The notes under the pieces: model-generated
What the model saw: the letters and a program-made list of their open reading frames with translations, nothing else
Databases searched by the model: none
Told to the model about the DNA's origin: nothing
Translations under genes and position numbers: made by a program
In this document: positions 24,555 through 32,870 of the stretch, in pieces
How positions within the stretch are numbered: the stretch's first letter is position 1
Layout: each line of letters opens with the position of its first letter
Origin: Hyphomicrobiales bacterium
Lineage (GTDB): Bacteria; Pseudomonadota; Alphaproteobacteria; Rhizobiales; Xanthobacteraceae
DNA length: 64,000 nt
NCBI GenBank assembly: GCA_017305665.1
Contig: JAFKKH010000023.1
Location: 53,492 to 117,491, forward strand
Direction: 5' to 3'

Positions 24555-24978
24555 TCTCACTCTCGACGTTGCCCGCAAGATTCTGGATGTCGCCCTCGCC
24601 AAGGGCGTCGAAAAGAAACTGAAGCCGCTGGTCGTCACCATTCTCGATGCGCGCGGCTGCGTGAAGATCACGGCGGCCCAGGATGGCACCAGCCTGCTGC
24701 GCAGCGAAATCGCCCATGGCAAGGCCTACGGCGCGCTGTCGCTTGGAATGGGGTCGCGCGCGATCTTTCAGCGCGCGCAGGAGCAGGCCTATTTCGTCGA
24801 TGCCGTGAACGCCCTGGCGCAGGGACGCCTCGTGCCGGTGCCGGGCGGCGTTCTGATCCAGGACGGGAGCGGCAAGCTGCTCGGCGCGGTCGGCATCAGC
24901 GGCGACACCTCCGACAACGACGAGGCCTGCGCCATCGCCGGCATCGAGGCGGCGGGTCTGAAGGCCAATCCGGGTTGA
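24547..24978 (+). CDS. GlcG/HbpS family heme-binding-like protein
   Basis: 143 residues: LDVARKILDVALAKGVEKKL, VVTILDARG, and the end GGVLIQDGSGKLLGAVGISGDTSDNDEACAIAGIEAAGL are the family's characteristic blocks. GlcG proteins are often encoded beside glycolate/2-hydroxyacid oxidases, as here. The start overlaps the dehydrogenase stop by 8 bases, indicating coupled translation. Function in that complex is not established. Confidence 0.88.
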   Translation: MADLTLDVARKILDVALAKGVEKKLKPLVVTILDARGCVKITAAQDGTSLLRSEIAHGKAYGALSLGMGSRAIFQRAQEQAYFVDAVNALAQGRLVPVPGGVLIQDGSGKLLGAVGISGDTSDNDEACAIAGIEAAGLKANPG

Positions 24979-25002
24979 TCCGGCGTCACGCGCAACCGTC
25001 TC

Positions 25003-25656
25003 TCAATAGACCCGGCGGGGAATACCCTGCCGGTCGCTGGCGAGATTTTCCGCCTCCACGGCGCGGCGATAGCCGTCGCGCTTCTGCAGCCTTTGCCAGT
25101 AGTCCGCGACATTGGGGGTAAAATCCTTGGCGAGGCCAATGCGGGACGCCAACAGCAGCGCATAGCCGACCGACACGTCGGCTACTGTGAAGCGGCCACC
25201 GCACAGCACCTCGCGATCGGCCAGCGCGGCCTCGATGCCGCGCAGACGGCCATGGAACCATTTTGCGTAGTCGGTCGCCACTTGCGGATTGCGCCGCTCC
25301 TCCGGCTCGAGCTGCGAATAGCGCAACACCAGCGTCTGCGGGAACGTCAGCGTTGCCTCACCGAAATGCAGCCAGTTGAGAAACGCACCGTAGTCCGGCT
25401 CATTGGTCGCGAGCGACAGCGGCGTCGGGCCATAGCGCGTGACCAGATAGTGCGAGATCGCCGCCGATTCCGTCATGCGCGTGTTGCCGTCCAGCAGCAA
25501 CGGGATGGTGCCGAGCGGATTGATCTCGAGGTAATCCTTGGCCATCACCCGCGGCGGAAACGGGAGCATCCTGAGGTCATAGGACAGTCCAAGCTCCTCC
25601 AGCGTCCACAGCGGGCGGAACGAGCGGGCGGCGGCACAATGATAGAGCGTGATCAA
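25003..25656 (-). CDS. Glutathione S-transferase family protein
   Basis: 217 residues with a thioredoxin-fold N-terminal domain (MITLYHCAAARSFRPLWTLEE; INPLGTIPLLLDGNTRMTESAAISHYL, the latter with the glutathione-binding ES pair) and an all-helical C-terminal domain (FTVADVSVGYALLLA). The likely activating residue is one of the early Ser/Cys residues. Convergent with the GlcG gene; probably detoxification or isomerisation of a metabolite. Confidence 0.9.
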   Translation of the reverse strand: MITLYHCAAARSFRPLWTLEELGLSYDLRMLPFPPRVMAKDYLEINPLGTIPLLLDGNTRMTESAAISHYLVTRYGPTPLSLATNEPDYGAFLNWLHFGEATLTFPQTLVLRYSQLEPEERRNPQVATDYAKWFHGRLRGIEAALADREVLCGGRFTVADVSVGYALLLASRIGLAKDFTPNVADYWQRLQKRDGYRRAVEAENLASDRQGIPRRVY

Positions 25657-25856
25657 TCAGGTATCCTCGGATGGTACTTGGTGCTGAGCAGGAGGACTCA
25701 AGCGTACTTGGCATTTCCCGATACTTGAAGGGGTGGTCAACAACTGCCGGTCATCGTTGACAGAGAGTTAGGCCGCCCTGAACATGGAACCGATAGTGCC
25801 GATCCCAGTTGACTAGCGCGATGCCATCTCGATCTCGCAACCGAGGAACCCGCACA

Positions 25857-26120
25857 ATGACGACCATCAGACTTCTGACCATCACCGCAGCGGTTTCGAT
25901 GGCTCTTTCGGTGCCGGCACTGGCGCGCTCGCATCACCACAGGCATCACCATCACCACCGACATCATTCGGCTGCGACCGATATCTACCTCCACAACTAC
26001 GGGCCGAGTTTCCGGCCGGATCGGCCCTTCGCCTATTACGACGGATCGGCCCGTGTGCGCTGCGAGCAGAGCGCGGCGTCCTACCGCGGGCAGGATGGCC
26101 GCAGACATCCCTGCAACTGA
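25857..26120 (+). CDS. Small secreted histidine-rich protein
   Basis: 87 residues. The signal peptide MTTIRLLTITAAVSMALSVPALA is followed by SHHHRHHHHHRHHS, nine... to ten histidines in fourteen residues, then an aromatic stretch with two Cys (VRCEQ, HPCN) that may form a disulfide. A periplasmic metal-binding or buffering role is plausible by composition only. An upstream in-frame Met at 25809 would spoil the signal peptide. Confidence 0.7.
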   Translation: MTTIRLLTITAAVSMALSVPALARSHHHRHHHHHRHHSAATDIYLHNYGPSFRPDRPFAYYDGSARVRCEQSAASYRGQDGRRHPCN

Positions 26121-26251
26121 CCGCCCTTGAGCGTAGAACGCATAGTCGCAAGGCCTGATTCACCAAAGTTGTGAACAGAGCGTGGCGCTGCCGCGAACGT
26201 CCGCGTATGATCGTTGCCCAACAAGAAGCGGGCATCGCGGGGCGCGGGCAC

Positions 26252-26437
26252 ATGACGGAACGGGAACAGGGATACGACTACGACCGCTATCGGAAGCTGC
26301 TGGCCGAGGCGACCGATGAATCGAAGCGGCTGGCCTTGATCGATCTCTTGATCGAGGAAGGCGCACGGGACCAGCTTACCCGCGACCGGATCAGCCGGCT
26401 CGGCCTGACGCGACCGCTGGAGCGGCGCCGCGACTAG
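26252..26437 (+). CDS. Small helical protein, unknown
   Basis: 61 residues (MTEREQGYDYDRYRKLLAEA...), charged and helical. Starts at 26171 and 26207 are in frame; 26252 gives the most protein-like N-terminus. Resembles small hypothetical proteins widespread in Bradyrhizobium, without known role. Convergent with the racemase-like gene with a 2-base gap. Confidence 0.55.
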   Translation: MTEREQGYDYDRYRKLLAEATDESKRLALIDLLIEEGARDQLTRDRISRLGLTRPLERRRD

Positions 26438-26439
26438 CT

Positions 26440-27096
26440 TCAACCTTTGACGAGACCACGCATCCGCTCGACCGCGGCATGCGGCGCCGTCAGCACGGGC
26501 ACGGACACTGCCGCGCGTACCTTCTCGGCCGCCCGCGATGTCGAGAAATGCGCAAGCATGATCGCGTCGCAATCCTTCAGATCTGGAGCGCGTGCAGCCA
26601 CGAGACGATTGTGAGCCTCCGCGTCGCCGCTACGAAGCAGCCGCATGGCATCGTCCACCACAATGGTCTTCAGCGTTGCTTGCTTGCCGCTGCGCGACAC
26701 ATAGTCATCGAACTCATCGGTCATGGTGCTGACCGACGGCGCGAAGGTGGCCAGCATTCCGATGCGGCTGCCTTGCGCGACGGCCGCCTCGAACATCGCC
26801 TCGTTCGGCTTCAGAACCGGCACCGGCAATGAATCCGCCAGCCGCTCGATAGCGGGACCGAACGCCGAGCACGTCACCAGAATGCCGTCGGCGCCCATGC
26901 GCGCACCATATTGTCCGAAACCGACGAACCGCTCGATCATGGCCGAGGTCAAATCGGCGTCGCGGGCTCTGTCGATCGACAGGCCGTCATCCAGCAAGTT
27001 GATGGTTTCCGCTTCCGGCCAGCGCTGCTCGAACGCGGCTTGAATGGGTTGCATCGCAACCGGAGTTGCATGAAGCAGCACGATGCGAGGCGCCAT
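26440..27096 (-). CDS. Asp/Glu/hydantoin racemase family protein
   Basis: 218 residues. ILVTCSAFGPAIERLAD has the first catalytic Cys region and the later DCDAIMLAHFSTSRA aligns with the second-Cys region, where Ala-His-Phe replaces the usual Cys, so classical two-base racemisation is doubtful. PVLKPNEAMFEAAV and GSRIGMLATFAPSV are typical of maleate isomerase/Asp-Glu racemase-like folds. The start at 27096 (MAPRIVLLHATP) begins the first strand; 27168 is in frame but lacks a role. Confidence 0.8.
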   Translation of the reverse strand: MAPRIVLLHATPVAMQPIQAAFEQRWPEAETINLLDDGLSIDRARDADLTSAMIERFVGFGQYGARMGADGILVTCSAFGPAIERLADSLPVPVLKPNEAMFEAAVAQGSRIGMLATFAPSVSTMTDEFDDYVSRSGKQATLKTIVVDDAMRLLRSGDAEAHNRLVAARAPDLKDCDAIMLAHFSTSRAAEKVRAAVSVPVLTAPHAAVERMRGLVKG

Positions 27097-27248
27097 GGTT
27101 GGTGTCCTTTGTCTGGTGCCATCCGGATTAAAGCTGCCCTCCTTCGTCGTCAATGCAGCCTCGCGCACGGGACACCTTCCAGCAAATGCGTATTGACGGC
27201 ATTGTCAGGCTCCGCAACAAGCCACAAACATAACAGGAGACGACGAAG

Positions 27249-27953
27249 ATGACCGGTCAACCCACGCCGCTGAAGGTCATGTGTGCGCTGGCGATCCGCC
27301 AGGCCTTCGATCAGGTCATCGTGCCCGACCTCGCGGCGGCCGGCGTCATGCTCGAGATCGACTGGAATCCGACAACCGTCATCATGAAGACCATCGAAGG
27401 CGGCGGTCGGGCCGACGCACTGGTGATCATGACGGAAGCCATGGATGAACTGTCGGCGCAAGGCATCATCGATCCGGCCAGCCGGTTCGAGGTAGTACAG
27501 AGTCGCGTCGGCATCGCCGTTCCCAAAGGCGCGCCGCATCCTGACATTTCGACCACCAGTGCCTTCAGGCAGACACTGCTGAATGCCCGTTCGATCGCCT
27601 ATTCGCAGGCCGGCGCGAGCGGCATCCATTTCCGCAACGTGCTGGACCAGCTCGGTATCGCCGAGACCATCAAGGCAAAAGCCACCGTCATTCCTGCTGG
27701 CTTCACCGCAGAAAAGCTGCTCACCGGCGAAGCCGACATCGCCGTGCAGCAGATCAGCGAATTGATGACCGTGCCGGACGTGGACATCGTCGGTCGCTTT
27801 CCGGAAGAGGTGCAGAAGGCGTCGCGGCTCGCAGGAGCGTTGTTCGCCGATACACCAAACCGCGCCGCTGCCGAGAAATTCCTCGACACGCTTCGCTCGG
27901 AGCGCGCCATCGAGGCCTATCGATCGACGGGACTGGACGTCGTTCCCCGCTGA
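27249..27953 (+). CDS. ModA-like substrate-binding-fold protein lacking a signal peptide
   Basis: 234 residues resembling the molybdate/extracellular solute-binding family: LKVMCALAIRQAFDQVIVPDL, VGIAVPKGAPHPDISTTSAFRQTLLNARSIAYS, ADIAVQQISELM. AGGAG lies about 9 bases before the ATG. No signal peptide or lipobox precedes the fold, and no permease or ATPase is adjacent, so a periplasmic transport role is doubtful; a cytoplasmic sensor or binding role is possible. Confidence 0.8.
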   Translation: MTGQPTPLKVMCALAIRQAFDQVIVPDLAAAGVMLEIDWNPTTVIMKTIEGGGRADALVIMTEAMDELSAQGIIDPASRFEVVQSRVGIAVPKGAPHPDISTTSAFRQTLLNARSIAYSQAGASGIHFRNVLDQLGIAETIKAKATVIPAGFTAEKLLTGEADIAVQQISELMTVPDVDIVGRFPEEVQKASRLAGALFADTPNRAAAEKFLDTLRSERAIEAYRSTGLDVVPR

Positions 27954-27956
27954 CCG

Positions 27957-28703
27957 CTATCCGGCCTCGCTGCCGAGCCAGGTTCCGCCAAGCGCGCGCG
28001 TCAATTGGACCGCGGTGGAACGCAGCATCGTCTTCATGCGCGCAATATCGGCGGGCGTGAAACGATCGCTTGGACCAGACAACGACAGCACGCCGGCCAA
28101 CCCATCCCGCGCCCCGAACACCGGCGCGGCCACAGCAGCGCAACTCGGGTCGCGTTCGCCCAGCGAGATATTGCAGCGTTCGGCACGAATGGCATCGTAG
28201 CGGGGACCCACCGCGCCATCGAAAGCCAGGATGATGTGTCCGGCCGCGCCGGCCCGCAGCGGATAAACGCGGCCTGCCTCGACGCGATCCAGCGTCTCAT
28301 GATGCGAATTCACCCGGAACAGGCACAACCGGTTCTCGGCATCCTGCCGGACATGAAACGACGCGCTCTCCGTACCGCGGTCGACCAGATCCTGAAGGGC
28401 GGGCTCGACGTGATGGCCCAGTGCGTTCTTGCGCGTGAAGGCGGCGCCGAGCCGGAATGCGGTCGGTCCCAGTTCGTAGCGGCCATCGCGCAGCCGAGTG
28501 ACATAGCCGGACCCCATCAGCGTGGATAACAGACGCAGGATGGTGCTTTTGTAGAAGCCCGTGGCCAGCGCGAGCTCCGCCAGCGTCGCGGGGCGATCAC
28601 GGACCTCAACAGCGCCGACAATGGCCAGCGCCCGCTCGACGGCGGCAACGCCCTCGCCTCGCGCCGGCGGATCCGGCATCGCTTTCGCTGCGGAGCTTTT
28701 CAT
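27957..28703 (-). CDS. IclR-family transcriptional regulator
   Basis: 248 residues: winged helix at the N-terminus (VERALAIVGAVEVRDRPATLAELALATGFYKSTILRLLSTL, about 20-60) and a GAF-like effector domain (PLRAGAAGHIILAF; VAAPVFGARDGLAGVLSLSGP). It overlaps the upstream dehydrogenase by ATGA, so the two are one operon. The palindrome at 29636-29656 in the shared promoter is a candidate site for autoregulation. Confidence 0.9.
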   Translation of the reverse strand: MKSSAAKAMPDPPARGEGVAAVERALAIVGAVEVRDRPATLAELALATGFYKSTILRLLSTLMGSGYVTRLRDGRYELGPTAFRLGAAFTRKNALGHHVEPALQDLVDRGTESASFHVRQDAENRLCLFRVNSHHETLDRVEAGRVYPLRAGAAGHIILAFDGAVGPRYDAIRAERCNISLGERDPSCAAVAAPVFGARDGLAGVLSLSGPSDRFTPADIARMKTMLRSTAVQLTRALGGTWLGSEAG

Positions 28704-29602
28704 GCGGCACCCGTTTCGGTTTGACTGCGAGACGCGATCACGCGCGACACCGCGGGCCAGTAGAGATCGCCAAATCCCTGATCGATGGCCGCAGCCAGCA
28801 ACCGGTCCGCCAGTTCAGCGCCTTCCATTTTGATATCGACGGATCGTGCGAGGTCGAGCGCGTAGCCGAGATCCTTGCGGGCGTATTGCGTCGAAAACGC
28901 TCGCTCCGGGAAGGTGTCGACCAGCATCGCCTTCATACCGTGATTGCGCAGCGCAAAACTGTCGGCCGACCCTTTCATCAGCGTTTCGAACAACAATCGT
29001 CCGTCGAGCCCGGCACGCTTCGCGGCTTCCAGCGCTTCGGCCAGCGCCACCACCGTCTGCATCAGCACCATGTTGTTGAGGATTTTCACCACCTGTCCCG
29101 ATCCGACCGGGCCGCAATGGGTGATGTCGGTGGCGAAGGTCTCGATCAGTGGCTTGATCTTCGCAAACGTGGCCCGGTCTGCGCCGACCATGACGCTGAG
29201 CGTGCCCTCCTCTGCCGCCTGCCGCGTGCGCGCAATCGGCGCGTCCGCATAAGCCGCACCTTTGGCGGCAAAGCGCCCCGCCAACTGGCGCGTGAGGTCC
29301 ACAGCAGAGGTGCCGAGATCGACGATCGTGTGCCGCGCCGTGGCGTGGGCCAGGAGCCCATCCGACCCGTCGCACACCGCCTCGACATGCTTGCCGCTCG
29401 GCAGGGCGAGGAAGATCACGCCGCATTGCTCAGCGAGCGAGGCCAGCGACGCGACGCGCGCGACGCCGGCGCCCGCGAGCCGCTGTAACGGCGCATCGGC
29501 AAGATCGAAGCCGACGACCGATTTGCCGCTCTTGCGGGCCAGGTTGCGACATATCGGCTCGCCCATGACCCCGAGACCGATGAAGCCGATTGCATCCGCC
29601 AT
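28700..29602 (-). CDS. NAD(P)-dependent beta-hydroxyacid dehydrogenase (HIBADH/GarR type)
   Basis: 300 residues. The start IGFIGLGVMGEPICRNL is the GxGxMG dinucleotide loop plus family signature; DAPIARTRQAAEEGTLSVMVG is the substrate segment and GSGQVVKILNNMVL carries the catalytic Lys. The family reduces or oxidises 3-hydroxyisobutyrate, tartronate semialdehyde or similar. ATG at 29602 matches the family start. With a glyoxylate-type aminotransferase elsewhere in the window, tartronate semialdehyde is a tempting but unproven substrate. Confidence 0.9.
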   Translation of the reverse strand: MADAIGFIGLGVMGEPICRNLARKSGKSVVGFDLADAPLQRLAGAGVARVASLASLAEQCGVIFLALPSGKHVEAVCDGSDGLLAHATARHTIVDLGTSAVDLTRQLAGRFAAKGAAYADAPIARTRQAAEEGTLSVMVGADRATFAKIKPLIETFATDITHCGPVGSGQVVKILNNMVLMQTVVALAEALEAAKRAGLDGRLLFETLMKGSADSFALRNHGMKAMLVDTFPERAFSTQYARKDLGYALDLARSVDIKMEGAELADRLLAAAIDQGFGDLYWPAVSRVIASRSQTETGAA

Positions 29603-29635
29603 AGGCACCACTTCCTCATCGTTCGAATTGCAATG

Positions 29636-29656
29636 ATGTTCTGTCTGGCAGAACAT
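29636..29656. promoter_or_regulatory. Palindromic operator candidate for the IclR operon
   Basis: ATGTTCTG-N5-CAGAACAT is a perfect 8+8 dyad 34 bases before the dehydrogenase ATG. On the minus strand CTATACCTATAAAAG lies just upstream, so the dyad would overlap or follow the core promoter, as expected for a repressor. Confidence 0.55.
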
Positions 29657-29835
29657 TTGTTCTTTTATAGGTATAGTTCTAAGGGCTGAGTAGACGGTGG
29701 CGCAAGCGGGATCATCCGCGCCCGCCGACGTTTCGGCTCATGGTCAGATCGATTGTGGGGAAAACGCCGGCGGCTTCGGCGCCGCCGTGGACTGCTGCGC
29801 TACAACAATCGTGCGCGCAACGACAGGATGGAACA

Positions 29836-30264
29836 ATGCCGGCCTACGACGACCAGAACATCTTCGCCAAAATCCTTCGCCGCGAGATTCCGTGCCTCAA
29901 GGTCTACGAGAACGACCGCACGTTCGCGTTTCTCGACATCATGCCACGCTCGCCGGGCCACACGCTGGTGATCCCGAAAGCTCCTGCCCGCGGCATTCTC
30001 GATATTTCGGCTGACGATTTCGCCGAAGTCGCGCGAACCGCGAAGACGATCGCAGTCGCCGCCATGAAGGCTTTCAACGCGGAGGGCATCATCGTCCAGC
30101 AGTTCAGCGAAGCCGCCAGCGGACAGGTGGTGTTTCACCTCCACATGCACGTCATGCCCATGAGATCGGGCGTCGAGCTGCTGCCGGCGCAGAGCCGGAC
30201 CGAGGATATGAAAGTACTCGAGGATCACGCGGCCCGGCTGATCGCCGCGCTTGGCGGCAACTAG
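29836..30264 (+). CDS. HIT-family nucleotide-binding protein
   Basis: 142 residues with the complete histidine triad VFHLHMHVMP (about residues 98-107) and the family start IFAKILRREIPCLKVYEND. Acts as a nucleoside-phosphoramidate or dinucleotide hydrolase. ATG at 29836 begins exactly where the family does; upstream frame is not protein-like. Confidence 0.92.
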   Translation: MPAYDDQNIFAKILRREIPCLKVYENDRTFAFLDIMPRSPGHTLVIPKAPARGILDISADDFAEVARTAKTIAVAAMKAFNAEGIIVQQFSEAASGQVVFHLHMHVMPMRSGVELLPAQSRTEDMKVLEDHAARLIAALGGN

Positions 30265-30284
30265 CAGACCGGCCGAGTGCCGCC
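30253..30284. terminator. Hairpin between convergent HIT and livF genes
   Basis: GGCGGCA pairs with TGCCGCC around an 18-base loop. It may terminate transcription from both sides, though no U tract is present. Confidence 0.35.
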
Positions 30285-30983
30285 TTACACGCCGAGATAG
30301 CGCTGCAGCACATCGGGCTGCGCCTTGATTTCCTGCGCCGGCCCCTCGTGCACGATGTGACCGTTGTTGATGATGTAGATGCGCTGGGCGAGCGCCAGCG
30401 TCGCTGCCAGATTCTGCTCCACCAGCACGATGGTCTGGCCGGCCGCAGCGAGATCGCGGCAAGCCCGCATCAGATCCTTGACGATGACCGGAGCCAGTCC
30501 CTCGAACGGCTCATCCAGGAGGATGATCTTGGGATCACGCACCAATGCGCGTGCGATCGCCAGCATCTGCTGCTCGCCGCCGGACAGTTCATTGCCGCGA
30601 TTGGACCGCCGTTCCCTGAGCCGCGGGAACATTTCGTAGACGCGGTCGAGCGGCCAGCGCTTGGATGCCGTCAGTCCCGCGATCACGATGTTTTCCTCGA
30701 CGCTGAGGCTGCCGAAAATGCGGCGCTCCTCGTGCACGAGCTGCATGCCGGCTTGGGCGATCTTGTGGCTCTTGCGGCCAGCGACGTCGGTGCCGTCGAA
30801 AATCACGGTACCGTTGCGCGGCGTGACCACACCCATCAGGCTCTTCAGCGTCGTACTCTTGCCGGCGCCGTTGCGCCCGAGCAGCGCCACCACCTCGTTG
30901 CGTTCGACACGCAAGGAGACGTCGAAGAGGATATGGGAATCCCCGTAATAGCTGTTCAGACCATTGACCTCGAGCAGACTCAT
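30285..30983 (-). CDS. livF: Branched-chain-type ABC transporter ATPase (LivF)
   Basis: 232 residues, normal LivF length. Walker A GRNGAGKST, signature LSGGEQQML and Walker B IILLDEPFEGL are all intact. It drives uptake through the LivH/LivM permeases; its ATG overlaps the stop of the fused livMG gene (ATGA). Ligand in this family ranges from amino acids to urea, amides and aromatic acids. Confidence 0.93.
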   Translation of the reverse strand: MSLLEVNGLNSYYGDSHILFDVSLRVERNEVVALLGRNGAGKSTTLKSLMGVVTPRNGTVIFDGTDVAGRKSHKIAQAGMQLVHEERRIFGSLSVEENIVIAGLTASKRWPLDRVYEMFPRLRERRSNRGNELSGGEQQMLAIARALVRDPKIILLDEPFEGLAPVIVKDLMRACRDLAAAGQTIVLVEQNLAATLALAQRIYIINNGHIVHEGPAQEIKAQPDVLQRYLGV

Positions 30984-32857
30984 GCGTCGAGTTCTCCATG
31001 CACGCCGCCAAGATAAGCTTCCTGAACCGCGGCGTTGTTCTTGATTTCGTCCGGCGTTCCCTCGACCAGCACCCGGCCTTCCTGCAGCACGGTGACGCGC
31101 TCGGCGAGTTCGAACAGCGCGTCCATGTCGTGGTCGATGATGATCATGGTGCGGCCCTTGCTGATGGATTTCAGCAGCTTGACCGTTTCCACGCGCTCAC
31201 GCGGGCTCATGCCGGCGAGCGGCTCGTCGAGCAGCAACAGGCTTGGCGAGGTGGCGAGCGCCAGACCGATCTCCAGCCGGCGCTTTTCGCCATAGGCAAG
31301 CTCGGACACCGGCGTATCCGGCCGCTTGGTGAGGTTGACCAGCTCGAGGGTGCGCTCGACCTGCTCGGACAAGCCCGGAATGCTGTCGAGACTGCGGAAC
31401 ATGTCGAGACGGAATTTGCCGCGCAGTTCGGAGAGCGCCGCAATGGTGAGGTTTTCGCGCACCGTCAGGCCGGTGAAGAGCTGGTTGACCTGATAGCTCT
31501 TGGTCAGGCCGAGCTGGCAGACGTCGGTGACGTTCATGCCGGTGATATCGCGCCCCTCGAACACGATCTTGCCCGAGGTCGGCGGAATCTCGCAGGTCAG
31601 CATCTTGAAGAACGTCGACTTGCCGGCACCGTTCGGGCCGATGATGCCGCGCAGTTCACCGTGATTGACCGTGAAATCGATATCGCTGTTGGCCAAAAGG
31701 CCGCCATATCGCTTGGTGAGGCCGGTCGCCTGCAGGATCGGGCCGGAATAGTTGTCACCTGATCGCTTCGGCGGTGCCATTGCTGGCGCATCAGGCTCCT
31801 TCGCGATCTCGGCTTCCGCGACCTTTTGCTCTTCCTCGGCGGTCAAAGCCGTCGTCGCCTCCTCGGCGGGCTCCCGATGTTTGCGCTTGCCGGAAACGAG
31901 CGCATAGAGATCGATGAAGCCCCCAATGATGCCACGCCGGAGGAAGCAGACCAGAAGAACGAACACGACGCCCAGCACCAGCTTCCACGCGGCGCCGAGG
32001 CCAAGGGCCGATTGCAGGAAATCCTGCAGGAACAGCCAGACCGCCGCACCAACCAGTGGACCGAACAACGTTCCGGGACCCCCGATCGCAGTCTGCATGA
32101 TGAGCTGGCCGGAAGTATCGAACATGAAGGCATCCGGCGGCATGAACGCCTGCATGGACCCGAGAAGGCCGCCAGCAAATCCGGCATAGGCGGCAGCAAT
32201 CACGAACGCGGTCAGCTTGTAACCGTGGATATTGTGGCCGACCGCAGTTGCACGCAGCGGATTATCGCGGATGGCGCTGAAGATGGCCCCCACCGGAGAA
32301 CGCACGATGCGGAGCGCGATGACGACGCCGATGAAATAGCACGCCGCCAGGAATACGTAGAGCGACCAGCCTGTCGTGAAATGAAACGAGGTGAAGCCGA
32401 GATCGATGCTGGGCGTCGGCACGCCCGGCAATCCATTTTCGCCGCCGGTCCAATGCGCCAGCGGATTGAACTCCACGAAATAGAACACTTCGGCGATCGC
32501 GACCGTAATCATCGCGAAATAGATACCGGTCCGGCGCAGCGCGATCAGCCCGACAAGGTAGCCGGTGACGGCCGCAGCGATCATACCGATCACAAGCGCC
32601 AGAAGCACGTTGGGAAAGCCGGCTCGGGTGAGCAGATACGCCGCGACGAAACCGCCGGTGCCGTAGAACGCCGACTGGCCGAACGACAGCAGGCCGGTGA
32701 ACCCGAACAGAATGTCGAAGCCGAGGCCGAACAGGCCCCAGACCAGGATGCGATTCACGGTGTTGGGCGCAAAGCCGAGATGCGGCAACACGAACGGCGC
32801 GACAATCAAACCAACCGCCGTGAGGATCTCGACCAGAAAGGGACGTTGCTTCAGCAT
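30980..32857 (-). CDS. Fused LivM permease-LivG ATPase
   Basis: 625 residues. The first about 330 are a LivM-type permease (GLLSFGQSAFYGTGGFVAAYLL; GGPGTLFGPLVGAAVWLFLQD). A charged linker of about 50 residues (AEEEQKVAEAEIAKEPDAPAM) leads into a LivG ATPase with Walker A GPNGAGKST, signature region LAYGEKRRLEIGLA and Walker B LLLLDEPLAGMSP. The usual two genes are thus one polypeptide. ATG at 32857 is the start of the first membrane region and lies 13 bases after livH. Confidence 0.92.
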   Translation of the reverse strand: MLKQRPFLVEILTAVGLIVAPFVLPHLGFAPNTVNRILVWGLFGLGFDILFGFTGLLSFGQSAFYGTGGFVAAYLLTRAGFPNVLLALVIGMIAAAVTGYLVGLIALRRTGIYFAMITVAIAEVFYFVEFNPLAHWTGGENGLPGVPTPSIDLGFTSFHFTTGWSLYVFLAACYFIGVVIALRIVRSPVGAIFSAIRDNPLRATAVGHNIHGYKLTAFVIAAAYAGFAGGLLGSMQAFMPPDAFMFDTSGQLIMQTAIGGPGTLFGPLVGAAVWLFLQDFLQSALGLGAAWKLVLGVVFVLLVCFLRRGIIGGFIDLYALVSGKRKHREPAEEATTALTAEEEQKVAEAEIAKEPDAPAMAPPKRSGDNYSGPILQATGLTKRYGGLLANSDIDFTVNHGELRGIIGPNGAGKSTFFKMLTCEIPPTSGKIVFEGRDITGMNVTDVCQLGLTKSYQVNQLFTGLTVRENLTIAALSELRGKFRLDMFRSLDSIPGLSEQVERTLELVNLTKRPDTPVSELAYGEKRRLEIGLALATSPSLLLLDEPLAGMSPRERVETVKLLKSISKGRTMIIIDHDMDALFELAERVTVLQEGRVLVEGTPDEIKNNAAVQEAYLGGVHGELDA

Positions 32858-32870
32858 TTGACAACCACGC

